Both the position numbers and the translations under genes were made by a program. A stretch of 14,972 nucleotides of DNA from Ruminococcaceae bacterium UBA6392 (GTDB lineage Bacteria > Bacillota > Clostridia > Oscillospirales > Acutalibacteraceae): NCBI GenBank assembly GCA_002438685.1, contig DJQG01000076.1:1-14972 (forward strand). The letters are read 5' to 3'. Each line of letters begins with the position of its first letter. Positions within the stretch are counted from its first letter, which is position 1. The notes under the pieces were generated by a model. It did not search any database. It was not told the DNA's origin and worked only from the letters and a program-made list of their open reading frames with translations. Positions 1 through 7,404 of the stretch are shown piece by piece.

Positions 1-2
1 TC

Positions 3-965
3 GGACCTTCCGGATGCGGAAAAACGACCACGCTCAGAATCATAGGCGGATTTCTGAAACCCGACAGCGGAGACGTTATCTTTGAGGGTAAAAAAATCAA
101 TGGTGTTCCCGCTCATAAGAGGCAGGTTAACACCATTTTTCAGCGTTACGCGCTGTTTACCCATCTTAACGTTTTTGAAAATATCGCTTTCGGTTTAAGG
201 GTAAAGCATACTCCCGAGGCGCAGATCAAAAAGACCGTAGAGGAAATGCTCGCAATGGTCAACCTTAAGGGATTCGAAGAACGCAATATCAATTCGCTCT
301 CGGGCGGTCAGCAGCAGAGGGTGGCGATAGCCCGCGCCCTTGCGGTCAAGCCGCGCGTGCTTCTGCTCGATGAGCCGCTCGGCGCGCTCGATCTCAAATT
401 GAGACGCGAGATGCAGGTCGAGCTCAAGAAGATTCAGCAGCAGATGGGCATAACGTTTATATATGTTACCCACGATCAGGAGGAGGCTCTCACGATGTCG
501 GATACCGTCGTCGTGCTCAACCAGGGCTATATCCAGCAGATCGGCACTCCCGTTGACATTTATAACGAGCCCACGAACGCTTTCGTCGCCGATTTCATAG
601 GCGAGAGCAATATCATAGACGGCGTTATGATAAGGGATCGCCTCGTGCGTATCCTCGGCGCGGAGTTCATCTGCGTCGACGAGGGCTTCGGCGAGAATAT
701 GCCCGTCGATGTCGTCATAAGACCCGAGGATGTCGTCCTGACTCCGCCCTCGCAGGGTGAGCTCAAGGGCGTTGTCACCGATATAATATTCAAGGGCGTG
801 CACTATGAGATGCACGTTATGGTGAACGGATACGAGTGGCTCGTCCACAGCACCGTCTCCACTCCCATCGGAGCGGAGGTGGGTCTCAGCGTTGAACCCT
901 CGAACATCCAGATCATGAACAAACCCGAGTCCGAAGACGAGGAGGTGTTCAACGCCGATGCGTAA
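3..965 (+). CDS. potA: Spermidine/putrescine ABC transporter ATP-binding protein PotA (5' partial)
   Basis: This is the ATPase subunit of the polyamine importer; it acts at the inner face of the membrane and powers PotB/PotC. The reading frame is already open at the window edge and begins inside the Walker A motif (GPSGCGKTT), so by family comparison roughly the first 35-40 residues are missing; 320 residues are visible. Visible in order: the Q-loop region (FQRYALFTHLNVFENI), the ABC signature (LSGGQQQRVAIARAL), Walker B (VLLLDEPLGALD), the H-loop (YVTHDQEEA), and a C-terminal TOBE-like regulatory domain of about 120 residues with the VIRPEDV motif. The Q-loop reads ALFTHL where the family usually has ALFPH. 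The stop overlaps the potB start (ATGCGTAA), which implies translational coupling. Assignment to polyamines rather than another CUT1-like substrate rests on the complete potABCD context. Confidence 0.95.
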   Translation, partial: GPSGCGKTTTLRIIGGFLKPDSGDVIFEGKKINGVPAHKRQVNTIFQRYALFTHLNVFENIAFGLRVKHTPEAQIKKTVEEMLAMVNLKGFEERNINSLSGGQQQRVAIARALAVKPRVLLLDEPLGALDLKLRREMQVELKKIQQQMGITFIYVTHDQEEALTMSDTVVVLNQGYIQQIGTPVDIYNEPTNAFVADFIGESNIIDGVMIRDRLVRILGAEFICVDEGFGENMPVDVVIRPEDVVLTPPSQGELKGVVTDIIFKGVHYEMHVMVNGYEWLVHSTVSTPIGAEVGLSVEPSNIQIMNKPESEDEEVFNADA

Positions 966-1770
966 AAAACTTATGGCAGGGCCGTATCTTCTGTGGATGC
1001 TGGTCTTTACGATAGTGCCGCTGCTGTTCGTTTTTTATTACGGCTTCACTTCTTCGGACGGCACGTTCACTTTTTCAAACATAACGGCAATCTTTGAAAA
1101 GATTCATATTCAGGCGCTCGGGCTGTCCCTGCTGCTCGCAGTGATAACAACGGCGGTGTGCCTGCTGTTCGCTTATCCGCTCGCTCTGATACTCAGCAAA
1201 AGCGCCGCGAAAAACCGCAGCTTCGTTATATTTATTTTTATCCTGCCCATGTGGATAAACTTCTTGCTCAGGATAATAGCTATAAGGATGCTGCTTTCGG
1301 ATAACGGTATTCTCAACTATATCCTCTCGGCGCTGAATCTGCCGAATTTCAGCATCATGTATACCCCGGCGGCGATAGTTGTCGGTATGGTCTATGACTA
1401 TTTCCCGTTCATGGTTCTGCCGATTTACAATGCCCTTATAAAAATCGATCACAACCTTCTCGACGCCGCGGGCGACCTCGGCGCGACCCCGGCGAGGACT
1501 TTCCGCAAGATAATCTTTCCGCTCTCCGTGCCCGGCGTTATAAGCGGCATCACGATGGTGTTCGTGCCGAGCATCTCGGAGTTCGTTATCGCCGATATCC
1601 TCGGCGGCGGAAAAGTTCTACTCATAGGCAATATCATCGAGCAGGAGTTCAACCAGGGCAATAACTGGCATCTCGGCTCCGGCATCTCGATAGTGCTCAT
1701 GATATTTATCTTCGTGAGTATGATGATCGGCGAGATGAAAGGCTCGGGAGAGGAGGCGTCGCTGTGGTAA
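958..1770 (+). CDS. potB: Spermidine/putrescine ABC transporter permease PotB
   Basis: One of the two membrane subunits that form the polyamine channel. The 270-residue protein starts with a hydrophobic segment (PYLLWMLVFTIVPLLFVF) and has about six predicted membrane segments. The EAA loop that docks on the ATPase is clear near the C-terminal third (DAAGDLGATPARTFRKIIFP), followed by the usual PGVISG stretch. Length fits the family. The start codon ATG overlaps the last codons of potA by 8 nt, and an SD-like GAGGAGG lies shortly upstream inside potA. The end overlaps the potC start by 7 nt. Confidence is high from the motif and the operon position. Confidence 0.95.
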   Translation: MRKKLMAGPYLLWMLVFTIVPLLFVFYYGFTSSDGTFTFSNITAIFEKIHIQALGLSLLLAVITTAVCLLFAYPLALILSKSAAKNRSFVIFIFILPMWINFLLRIIAIRMLLSDNGILNYILSALNLPNFSIMYTPAAIVVGMVYDYFPFMVLPIYNALIKIDHNLLDAAGDLGATPARTFRKIIFPLSVPGVISGITMVFVPSISEFVIADILGGGKVLLIGNIIEQEFNQGNNWHLGSGISIVLMIFIFVSMMIGEMKGSGEEASLW

Positions 1771-2564
1771 AATTCAGGCACTTCCTCGAAAAGTTTTATG
1801 TGGCGATAATCTTCGTCCTGCTCTATCTGCCGATAGCCGTTCTGACGGTCATGTCGTTCAACAATTCACGCTATATGAAGTGGGGCGGTTTCACCCTCAG
1901 ATGGTACGAGGATCTGTTCACAAGCGAACCTATTATGGAAGCTCTGCGCAATACGCTCCTGCTCGCCGTGCTCTCCGCACTGATAGCGACAGTCGTCGGC
2001 ACTCTCGCCTGCGTTGGCATACTCTATATGAAAAAACGCAGCCAGTCGGCGATAATGAGCGTCAACAGCATCCCGCTTCTCAATGCCGATATCGTAACGG
2101 GTATCGCGCTGATGCTGCTCTTTGTGCGCATGTTCGGCAATCTCAATTTTACGACCATGCTCATAGCGCATATCAGCTTCAATATTCCCTATGTCGTCCT
2201 CAATGTCCTGCCAAAGCTCCGTCAGCGCGACAGGAGCACTTATGAGGCGGCGGTCGACCTCGGCGCAACGCCGGTTCAGGCATTTTTCAAGGTGATAGTC
2301 CCGGATATTTTCCCGGGCATCCTCTCGGGCTTCCTTATGGCGTTCACCATGTCGCTCGATGATTTCACCATCACTTATTTCACCAAGGGCGCGGGAATAA
2401 AGACGCTCTCGATAATAATCTATACCGAGCGCAAGCTCGGCAATCAGCCGGAGCTCTATGCTCTGTCAACTATAATCTTCCTCATCGTGCTTATCGTGCT
2501 GTTCGTCGTCAACCGAATCAGCATCAATAAAGAGAGAAGCGCGGCAAAGGGAAAAAACTATTGA
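1764..2564 (+). CDS. potC: Spermidine/putrescine ABC transporter permease PotC
   Basis: Second channel subunit of the polyamine importer, 266 residues with about six hydrophobic segments. The N-terminus is short, basic and then hydrophobic (FYVAIIFVLLYLPIAVLTVMSF), as in PotC. The EAA motif reads YEAAVDLGATPVQAFFKVIVP, followed by the PGILSG and DDFTITYF stretches typical of this subunit. The start is a GTG, preferred because an AGGAGG ribosome binding site (about 1750-1755) lies just upstream and because the 7-nt overlap with potB is compact. The stop is 13 nt before potD. Confidence 0.95.
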   Translation: MVKFRHFLEKFYVAIIFVLLYLPIAVLTVMSFNNSRYMKWGGFTLRWYEDLFTSEPIMEALRNTLLLAVLSALIATVVGTLACVGILYMKKRSQSAIMSVNSIPLLNADIVTGIALMLLFVRMFGNLNFTTMLIAHISFNIPYVVLNVLPKLRQRDRSTYEAAVDLGATPVQAFFKVIVPDIFPGILSGFLMAFTMSLDDFTITYFTKGAGIKTLSIIIYTERKLGNQPELYALSTIIFLIVLIVLFVVNRISINKERSAAKGKNY

Positions 2565-2577
2565 TGGGGGACAAAAA

Positions 2578-3669
2578 ATGAAAAAATCTGTTTTTGTAAG
2601 AATTGCGGCGGCAGTTATGGCGATTGTGCTCTGCCTCTGCTCCATGGGCGCTCTCGCGGGCTGCACCAAGACCCGCAGCATAAATGTGCTCGTCTACGGT
2701 CAGTATATCGACCTCGATGTTATCTCGAACTTTAAAAAAGAGAACGGTATCAAAGTCAATGTCGATGAGTGCGACACTCCCGAGGAGCTTTATAACAAGG
2801 CGGTCAACGGCGACCAGTCGTATGATCTCATCTGCACCTCGGACTATATAATCGAGCGTTTTATTAAAGAGAACAGACTCTCCGAGCTCAACTTCGATAA
2901 CATCCCGAACATCAAGAATATCGGCGAAGTTTATCTCGAGAAGTCAAAGTCGTTCGACCCCGAGAACAAGTATTCCGTCCCGCATTTCTGGGGCACCGTC
3001 GGCGTTATCTATAATACCAAGATGGTCTCCGAAGAGGATGCAAAGAGCTGGAAGATGTTCTTCAACGAGAAGTATTCCGGAAAGATAATCATGTCCAACA
3101 GCATCCGCGACTCCTTCCTGGTTGCGCTTGAGGCTCTCGGTTATTCGCTCAACACCACCGACAAGGCTCAGATAGACGAGGCAAAGCAGCTGCTAATAAA
3201 GCAGAAGCCGATGCTCAAGGCGTATCTTGTCGAGACCGAGGCTCGCGACGCGATGATAAGCGGCGAGGCTGCAATGGCTCTCGTCTATAACGGCGAAGCT
3301 TATCTCGCCATCGAGGGCGATGAGGAGCAGAACATCAGCGGCAACCCCGATTTGAAGTTCACAATCCCCGAGGAGGGCACGAACTTCTGGATCGATTCGT
3401 GGGTCGTCCCGACCTACAGCTCAAATAAGACTGACGCCGAGGCGTTCATCAACTACCTCTGCGGAGTCGAAGCGGCGAAGAAGAACTTCGAGTATATCTA
3501 TTATTCGACTCCGAACCAGGCTCTCTTCAACGAGCTTGACCCCGAGGTTCAGCAGGATGAGGATATCTTCCCGTCCCGCGAGGTTATCGACAAGGGCGAG
3601 GTTTATCACGACCTCGGAGCCGATCTCGACGCTTATTACAGCGCCGCATGGAAAGAAATCAAATCATAA
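2578..3669 (+). CDS. potD: Spermidine/putrescine-binding lipoprotein PotD
   Basis: Extracellular substrate-binding protein that captures polyamine and delivers it to PotBC. The 363-residue protein has a lipoprotein signal peptide: MKK start, hydrophobic core, then the lipobox LAGC with the lipidated cysteine at residue 29, so the mature protein is tethered to the outer face of the membrane. The body is typical of periplasmic-binding-protein fold PotD (SYDLICTSDYIIERF near residues 80-95, VPHFWGTVGVIYNT, and NFWIDSWVVP near the C-terminal third, the region that in E. coli PotD carries ligand-contacting Trp and Asp). A GGGGG Shine-Dalgarno (2566-2570) lies 7 nt before the ATG. A candidate terminator follows 9 nt after the stop, making this the last gene of the operon. 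Confidence 0.95.
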   Translation: MKKSVFVRIAAAVMAIVLCLCSMGALAGCTKTRSINVLVYGQYIDLDVISNFKKENGIKVNVDECDTPEELYNKAVNGDQSYDLICTSDYIIERFIKENRLSELNFDNIPNIKNIGEVYLEKSKSFDPENKYSVPHFWGTVGVIYNTKMVSEEDAKSWKMFFNEKYSGKIIMSNSIRDSFLVALEALGYSLNTTDKAQIDEAKQLLIKQKPMLKAYLVETEARDAMISGEAAMALVYNGEAYLAIEGDEEQNISGNPDLKFTIPEEGTNFWIDSWVVPTYSSNKTDAEAFINYLCGVEAAKKNFEYIYYSTPNQALFNELDPEVQQDEDIFPSREVIDKGEVYHDLGADLDAYYSAAWKEIKS

Positions 3670-3678
3670 CAATAATAG

Positions 3679-3713
3679 CCGGGGTGCGGACTGCCGTGCC
3701 CCGGAATTTCTGT
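3679..3713 (+). terminator. Candidate intrinsic terminator after potD
   Basis: The arms 3679-3689 and 3694-3704 can pair over 11 bp, including two adjacent G-U pairs, around a 4-nt loop (ACTG). The outer six pairs are all G-C. The following tract is only moderately T-rich (AATTTCTGT), so termination may be partial. The position right after potD fits the end of the pot operon. Confidence 0.6.
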
Positions 3714-3730
3714 AAGAAAGGGTAATATTC

Positions 3731-4825
3731 ATGCTTATAGATGAACTTGTCGGCTTTTCGAATTTTTACGGCTCCGACCCGTCTCTTGTCCTCGCCGGCG
3801 GCGGCAACACCTCCGCAAAGGCGGACGGCAGGATGTGGGTCAAGGGCTCGGGCACGGCTTTGGCGACCATAACGGCGCAGGGCTTTGTTGAAATCGATCT
3901 TTCAAAACTCGGCGAAATATTTGAAAAGAGCTATCCGGATTCCGATTCCGAGCGCGAGGCTCTCGTTCTCGAAGACCTCATGGCGTCGCGCGTTTCGGGC
4001 GAGACAAAGCGCCCGAGCGTCGAGACTACGCTCCATGCGCTGTTCCCGCAGACCTATGTCCTGCACCTGCACCCGGCAAAGGTGAACGGCATCACCTGTT
4101 CAAAGGGTGGGGAGGACGTCGCGCGTCGGGTGATAGACCGCGATTTCATCTGGATCGAGCAGTGCCGCCCCGGCTATGTGCTGGCGAAGCTCTGCCGCGA
4201 CAAGATGCTTGAATTCAAGGCTCGCGCGGGCAAAGACTGCGATATGCTCCTGCTCGAAAATCACGGCATATTCGTCGCCGCCGATACGGTCGATGCCCTC
4301 GGCGAAAAGCTGAGTTTTGTGCTCGATTCTATAGACCGCAGCCTTTCTGAAAAGCCCGATTTCGATAAAACTCCGACTTTTGATACAGAAGTTCAGCAGG
4401 CGCTTCTCTCCGCATTTCCGCAGGATACCGTCTGCCGTGAAGTTCCGTTCGGCGTGTCAAAGAGCTTTGTCGGCTCTGCAGATGCCGCAAAGGAGCTTAT
4501 GCGCCCGTTCACTCCCGACCATATCGTCTATTGCCGCGCCTATCCGCTCTGGCTCGACAGCGTCGGCGAAGCGGATGAAAAAATAAGCGCATATAATAAA
4601 AAGTACGGCTTCATGCCGCGCATTATTCTGCTCCGGGGCAGGGGAGCGTTCTGCTTCGGCGAGAGCGACAAGTGCGCAGAAACTGCCGAGATGCTCTTTG
4701 AAGATGCGGCGGATATCGCCGTGTATTCGCGCTCGTTCGGCGGCGCGTCGCATATGACGGAAGAACTCACGGATTTCATCACAAATTGGGAAGTTGAAGC
4801 CTACAGAAGCTCGCAGAACGGCTGA
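3731..4825 (+). CDS. Class II aldolase/adducin-family protein (sugar-phosphate aldolase-like)
   Basis: The 364-residue protein carries the class II aldolase signature set: GGGNTS at residues 23-28, a KGSG stretch at 38-41, PSVET at 95-99, paired histidines H112 and H114 (LHLHPAKV), and ENHG with H178. In this family the three histidines bind the catalytic zinc, and substrates are typically fuculose-, rhamnulose- or ribulose-phosphates. The N-terminal and C-terminal parts (DHIVYCRAYPLW, then ILLRGRGAF) resemble the aldolase half of the bifunctional rhamnulose-1-phosphate aldolase/dehydrogenase group (YuxG-like), but no dehydrogenase domain follows, so it appears to be a stand-alone version. 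A GAAAGGG Shine-Dalgarno lies about 10 nt before the ATG. No kinase, isomerase or sugar transporter accompanies it, so the substrate cannot be assigned. Family confidence is high; reaction confidence is low. Confidence 0.85.
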   Translation: MLIDELVGFSNFYGSDPSLVLAGGGNTSAKADGRMWVKGSGTALATITAQGFVEIDLSKLGEIFEKSYPDSDSEREALVLEDLMASRVSGETKRPSVETTLHALFPQTYVLHLHPAKVNGITCSKGGEDVARRVIDRDFIWIEQCRPGYVLAKLCRDKMLEFKARAGKDCDMLLLENHGIFVAADTVDALGEKLSFVLDSIDRSLSEKPDFDKTPTFDTEVQQALLSAFPQDTVCREVPFGVSKSFVGSADAAKELMRPFTPDHIVYCRAYPLWLDSVGEADEKISAYNKKYGFMPRIILLRGRGAFCFGESDKCAETAEMLFEDAADIAVYSRSFGGASHMTEELTDFITNWEVEAYRSSQNG

Positions 4826-4849
4826 AAAAATGTATTTGAGGCGGCAAAG

Positions 4850-4898
4850 TGAAATCTGTTTTAATTTTTCGTGAAATATTGCCCGTAAAGCTTGAAAT
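4850..4898 (+). repeat. Three helically phased TGAAAT direct repeats upstream of pgi
   Basis: The hexamer TGAAAT occurs at 4850-4855, 4872-4877 and 4893-4898, giving steps of 22 and 21 nt, close to two turns of the DNA helix. The first two copies are identical over GTGAAAT. The third overlaps the -35 box of the pgi promoter. The region is AT-rich, so chance occurrence is possible. Binding by a regulator is inference. Confidence 0.4.
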
Positions 4899-4920
4899 AC
4901 CTACTCAAATAAGTTAAAAT
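4892..4920 (+). promoter_or_regulatory. Sigma-A-type promoter for pgi
   Basis: TTGAAA (4892-4897) and TAAAAT (4915-4920) are separated by exactly 17 nt, each one mismatch from the consensus boxes. They sit in an AT-rich gap between the aldolase and pgi. The predicted transcript start near 4927 gives a leader of about 65 nt. Confidence 0.7.
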
Positions 4921-4937
4921 ATTAACAAATAAAAAGA

Positions 4938-4968
4938 GCTCAGAAGAGCCGGAGACCGTGTGGTCTCT
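4938..4968 (+). promoter_or_regulatory. Small hairpins in the pgi leader
   Basis: Two short stems lie in the predicted pgi leader: GCTC/GAGC (4938-4941 with 4946-4949) and GAGACC/GGTCTC (4952-4957 with 4962-4967, loop GTGT). They end just before the Shine-Dalgarno. No U-run follows either, so they are not terminators. They may affect mRNA stability or ribosome access; this is inference. Confidence 0.4.
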
Positions 4969-4978
4969 CAATAGATAT

Positions 4979-4985
4979 GGGGGAA
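4979..4985 (+). promoter_or_regulatory. Ribosome binding site that fixes the pgi start
   Basis: GGGGGAA ends about 6-8 nt before the ATG at 4992. The alternative in-frame ATG at 4977 overlaps this site and has no Shine-Dalgarno of its own. potD uses a very similar layout (ATGGGGG, A-rich spacer, ATG), which supports 4992 as the start. Confidence 0.7.
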
Positions 4986-4991
4986 AAAAGA

Positions 4992-6332
4992 ATGTCAGTC
5001 AGACTTAACACCTCGTTTGCCGGCGAGGCGGCGGATGCCGCAAAGCTCTCGGCTATTCAGCCGGAGATAACCGCCGCGCATGAAAAGCTTCATAACGGCA
5101 CGGGCGCAGGTAATGCGTTCCTCGGCTGGGTCGACCTTCCCGTCAACTATGACAAGGAGGAGTTCGCCAGAATAAAGGCAGCCGCAGAGAAGATAAAGAA
5201 GGATTCCGAGATACTTATAGTTATCGGCATCGGCGGATCTTACCTCGGCGCAAGAGCCGCTATCGAGTTCGTGAAGTCCCAGAAATATAATGATATCGCC
5301 GCCAACACTCCGAAGATCTACTTCGCCGGCAACACAATCAGCTCATCGACCCTTGCCGAGCTTATCGATATCTGCAAGGATAAGGACTTCTCCGTCAATG
5401 TTATCTCGAAGTCCGGAACGACCACCGAGCCCGCACTCGCGTTCCGTATCTTCAGAGACCTGCTCATCAAAAAGTACGGCAAGGACGGCGCAAAGGGTCG
5501 CATCTATGCCACTACCGATAAATCAAAGGGCGCACTTCGCAACATGTCCGACGAGGAGGGCTATGAGACTTTCGTAGTTCCCGATAACGTCGGCGGCAGA
5601 TATTCCGTGCTCACCGCAGTCGGTCTGCTTCCGATAGCGGTCGCCGGAATTGATATCGACGCACTCATGAAGGGCGCCGCAGACGCGAGAGAGCAGTATA
5701 TGTCACCCGAACTCGACAAGAACGACTGCTATCGCTATGCCGCTATCCGCAATATTCTCTACAGAAGCGGCAAGAAGATCGAAATGATGGCCGCCTATGA
5801 GCCGGACTACACCATGATGTGCGAGTGGTTCAAGCAGCTCTTCGGCGAGAGCGAGGGCAAGGAGCACAAGGGAATCTTCCCGGCTTCGGCGATATTCTCG
5901 ACCGACCTCCACTCTCTCGGCCAGTACATACAGCAGGGCGAACGCTCGCTGTTCGAGACCGTTGTCACCTTTGCTCAGCCTAAGCGCGATCTTGTTATCG
6001 AGGCTACCGCCGACAATGAGGACGGACTCAACTTCCTCGCAGGCAAGCATATGTCCGAGGTCAACCGCAAGGCGTTCGAGGGAACGGTGCTTGCGCATAC
6101 CGACGGCGGCGTGCCCAACATCCTCCTCGATGTCGACAAGATGGATGAGTACAATCTCGGCTGGCTCATCTACTTCCTCGAGAAGGCATGCGGAATTTCC
6201 GGCTATGTCCTCGGAGTCAATCCGTTCGACCAGCCCGGCGTTGAAAGTTATAAGCTCAATATGTTCGCACTCATGGGCAAGCCCGGATATGAGGAGCGCC
6301 GTGCTGAGCTTGAGAACAGAATAAATTTTTAG
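4992..6332 (+). CDS. pgi: Glucose-6-phosphate isomerase
   Basis: Interconverts glucose 6-phosphate and fructose 6-phosphate in the cytosol, linking glycolysis, gluconeogenesis and precursor sugar supply. From the preferred start the protein has 446 residues, the usual length of the Firmicutes-type enzyme. Visible family signatures are GIGGSYLGARAAIE (about 79-92), SKSGTTTEPALAFR (139-152), the LFGESEGKEHKGIFPAS block with conserved Glu and Lys, STDLHSLGQYIQQG, and the C-terminal NPFDQPGVESYK with the catalytic-region lysine. An earlier in-frame ATG at 4977 is less likely because it lies within the ribosome binding site. It has its own promoter upstream, and its TAG stop overlaps the AGGAGG of the next gene, so the two are probably co-transcribed. 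Confidence 0.96.
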   Translation: MSVRLNTSFAGEAADAAKLSAIQPEITAAHEKLHNGTGAGNAFLGWVDLPVNYDKEEFARIKAAAEKIKKDSEILIVIGIGGSYLGARAAIEFVKSQKYNDIAANTPKIYFAGNTISSSTLAELIDICKDKDFSVNVISKSGTTTEPALAFRIFRDLLIKKYGKDGAKGRIYATTDKSKGALRNMSDEEGYETFVVPDNVGGRYSVLTAVGLLPIAVAGIDIDALMKGAADAREQYMSPELDKNDCYRYAAIRNILYRSGKKIEMMAAYEPDYTMMCEWFKQLFGESEGKEHKGIFPASAIFSTDLHSLGQYIQQGERSLFETVVTFAQPKRDLVIEATADNEDGLNFLAGKHMSEVNRKAFEGTVLAHTDGGVPNILLDVDKMDEYNLGWLIYFLEKACGISGYVLGVNPFDQPGVESYKLNMFALMGKPGYEERRAELENRINF

Positions 6333-6345
6333 GAGGAATTCTTAA

Positions 6346-6762
6346 ATGGTTTCTTTGATTACAGGACGCAAAGGATCGGGCAAGACAAAACGTCTCATCG
6401 AGCAGGTTAACAAGGCTGTTGAAGCTTCCAGCGGCAACGTTGTCTGCGTTGAGAAAGAAAGGCTTCTGACTTACGATATCAACTATCGTGCGAGACTCAT
6501 CGAGACTGATTTCTACAAGGTCAGCGGCTACAAGGCGTTTTACGGCTTCCTCAGCGGTATCTGCGCAGGTGACCACGATATAACCGATATCCTCATCGAC
6601 GCAACTCTGCGCATCGGCGGCAGAGATTATGATGAGCTTGCAGTTTTCCTTGAGAAGGTCAAGGAGCTGAGCAATATCACCGAGAAGAACTTCGTCTTCA
6701 CCGTTTCGGCTGACGATGAGGAGCTTCCCGAGAAGATTTTTGACTTCTGCCAGAAACTTTAA
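6346..6762 (+). CDS. Small P-loop ATPase-like protein of unknown function
   Basis: I do not recognise a characterised function. The 138-residue protein opens with a Walker A motif at residues 7-14 (GRKGSGKT) directly after a beta-strand-like MVSLIT. A Walker-B-like stretch, DILIDATL, ends at Asp85. A second hydrophobic strand (NFVFTVSADDEELPE) follows at 115-129, and the protein ends there with no further domain. This is about the minimum for a P-loop core. The LITGxxxSGKTxRL pattern recalls the start of thymidine kinase, but the zinc-binding lasso cysteines of that enzyme are absent. It has a perfect AGGAGG Shine-Dalgarno overlapping the pgi stop codon and sits 13 nt downstream, so it is expressed with pgi. 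The next gene has its own promoter. Nucleotide binding is likely; role and partner are unknown. Confidence 0.8.
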   Translation: MVSLITGRKGSGKTKRLIEQVNKAVEASSGNVVCVEKERLLTYDINYRARLIETDFYKVSGYKAFYGFLSGICAGDHDITDILIDATLRIGGRDYDELAVFLEKVKELSNITEKNFVFTVSADDEELPEKIFDFCQKL

Positions 6763-6793
6763 GAGAAAAAAGTCTAAAAAACTGAAGTTTTTA

Positions 6794-6822
6794 TTGACAA
6801 AACCCGCGCAGGAAGATATAAT
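6794..6822 (+). promoter_or_regulatory. Perfect-consensus sigma-A promoter for yceD-rpmF
   Basis: TTGACA (6794-6799) and TATAAT (6817-6822) match both consensus boxes exactly with the ideal 17-nt spacer. The transcript should start near 6829-6831, about 30 nt before the yceD ATG. It is the strongest promoter visible in the window, as expected for a ribosomal protein gene. Confidence 0.88.
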
Positions 6823-6835
6823 ACTTTCTGCGCGG
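6804..6835. promoter_or_regulatory. 12-bp inverted repeat centred on the yceD -10 box (candidate operator)
   Basis: The arm CCGCGCAGGAAG (6804-6815) is complementary to CTTTCTGCGCGG (6824-6835), with eleven Watson-Crick pairs and one G-T. The 8-nt centre holds the complete TATAAT box. The predicted transcript start lies in the right arm, so RNA from this promoter cannot form the hairpin, but readthrough RNA from pgi could. A DNA-level operator or an RNA element for readthrough transcripts are both possible. No T-run follows, so it is a poor + strand terminator. Confidence 0.6.
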
Positions 6836-6861
6836 ATTTAAGTAACCGTAAGGTGAATGCT

Positions 6862-7356
6862 ATGTTTATTGAGTTAGAACCCATTTTCAATAATATTGGC
6901 GCGTCCGTTCCGTTTGATTATGAGATGGACATGTCCGACGAGGAGTTCTGGGCGGGCAAGCCTTTTCAGAAGGCTGTGCGCGTCAAAGGCGAGGCGGTCA
7001 ACCGCGCCGGCATAGTCTGCATCGAGGCTCAGGCGACGGTTGAAGTGTTTACGGACTGCGACCGCTGCGCTTCACCGATAGACCGCGTTTTCGACATTCC
7101 CGTTTCGCACACTCTCGTCACCTCGCTCAACGATGAGGAGAACGACGAGCTGATTCTTGTTGAGGATATGCATTTTGAGCTTGATCCTCTTGTGCGTGAG
7201 GATATTTTCCTCACCCTGCCCAGCAAGATTCTGTGCAAAGAGGATTGCAAAGGCGTCTGCCAGTTCTGCGGCGCCAACCTCAATGAAGGCCAATGCAGCT
7301 GCAAAAAGCCCGTAGACCCGCGTCTCGAGGCTCTCAAACAGCTTTTGGATAATTAA
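6862..7356 (+). CDS. yceD: YceD/DUF177 family protein (23S rRNA accumulation protein family)
   Basis: A 164-residue protein of the DUF177 family, which in most bacteria is encoded directly before rpmF; the E. coli and plant members are needed for normal 23S rRNA accumulation. Family marks are a CDRC pair (C66, C69) in the middle and a cysteine-rich end (LCKEDCKGVCQFCGANLN, with C125, C129, C133, C136, C145 and C147), followed by DPRLEALKQL. The cysteines probably bind zinc. I chose the ATG at 6862 because AAGGTGA (6850-6856) is a good ribosome binding site 5 nt upstream; the in-frame GTG at 6853 lies inside it. It is driven by the consensus promoter upstream and is followed by rpmF after 48 nt. 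Confidence 0.9.
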   Translation: MFIELEPIFNNIGASVPFDYEMDMSDEEFWAGKPFQKAVRVKGEAVNRAGIVCIEAQATVEVFTDCDRCASPIDRVFDIPVSHTLVTSLNDEENDELILVEDMHFELDPLVREDIFLTLPSKILCKEDCKGVCQFCGANLNEGQCSCKKPVDPRLEALKQLLDN

Positions 7357-7404
7357 AAGGATTTTTTCCACATTCAATGCACTAGTATTAAGGAGGTGCT
7401 CAAC

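Noticed and set aside
4977..4991. Upstream ATG as the pgi start, adding 5 residues
   Set aside because: It lies inside the GGGGGAA ribosome binding site and has no SD of its own; the next ATG is well placed.
6776..6792. A-T hairpin (AAAAAC/GTTTTT) after the P-loop gene as a terminator
   Set aside because: Only six pairs, mostly A-T, and it runs straight into the -35 region; too weak to call.
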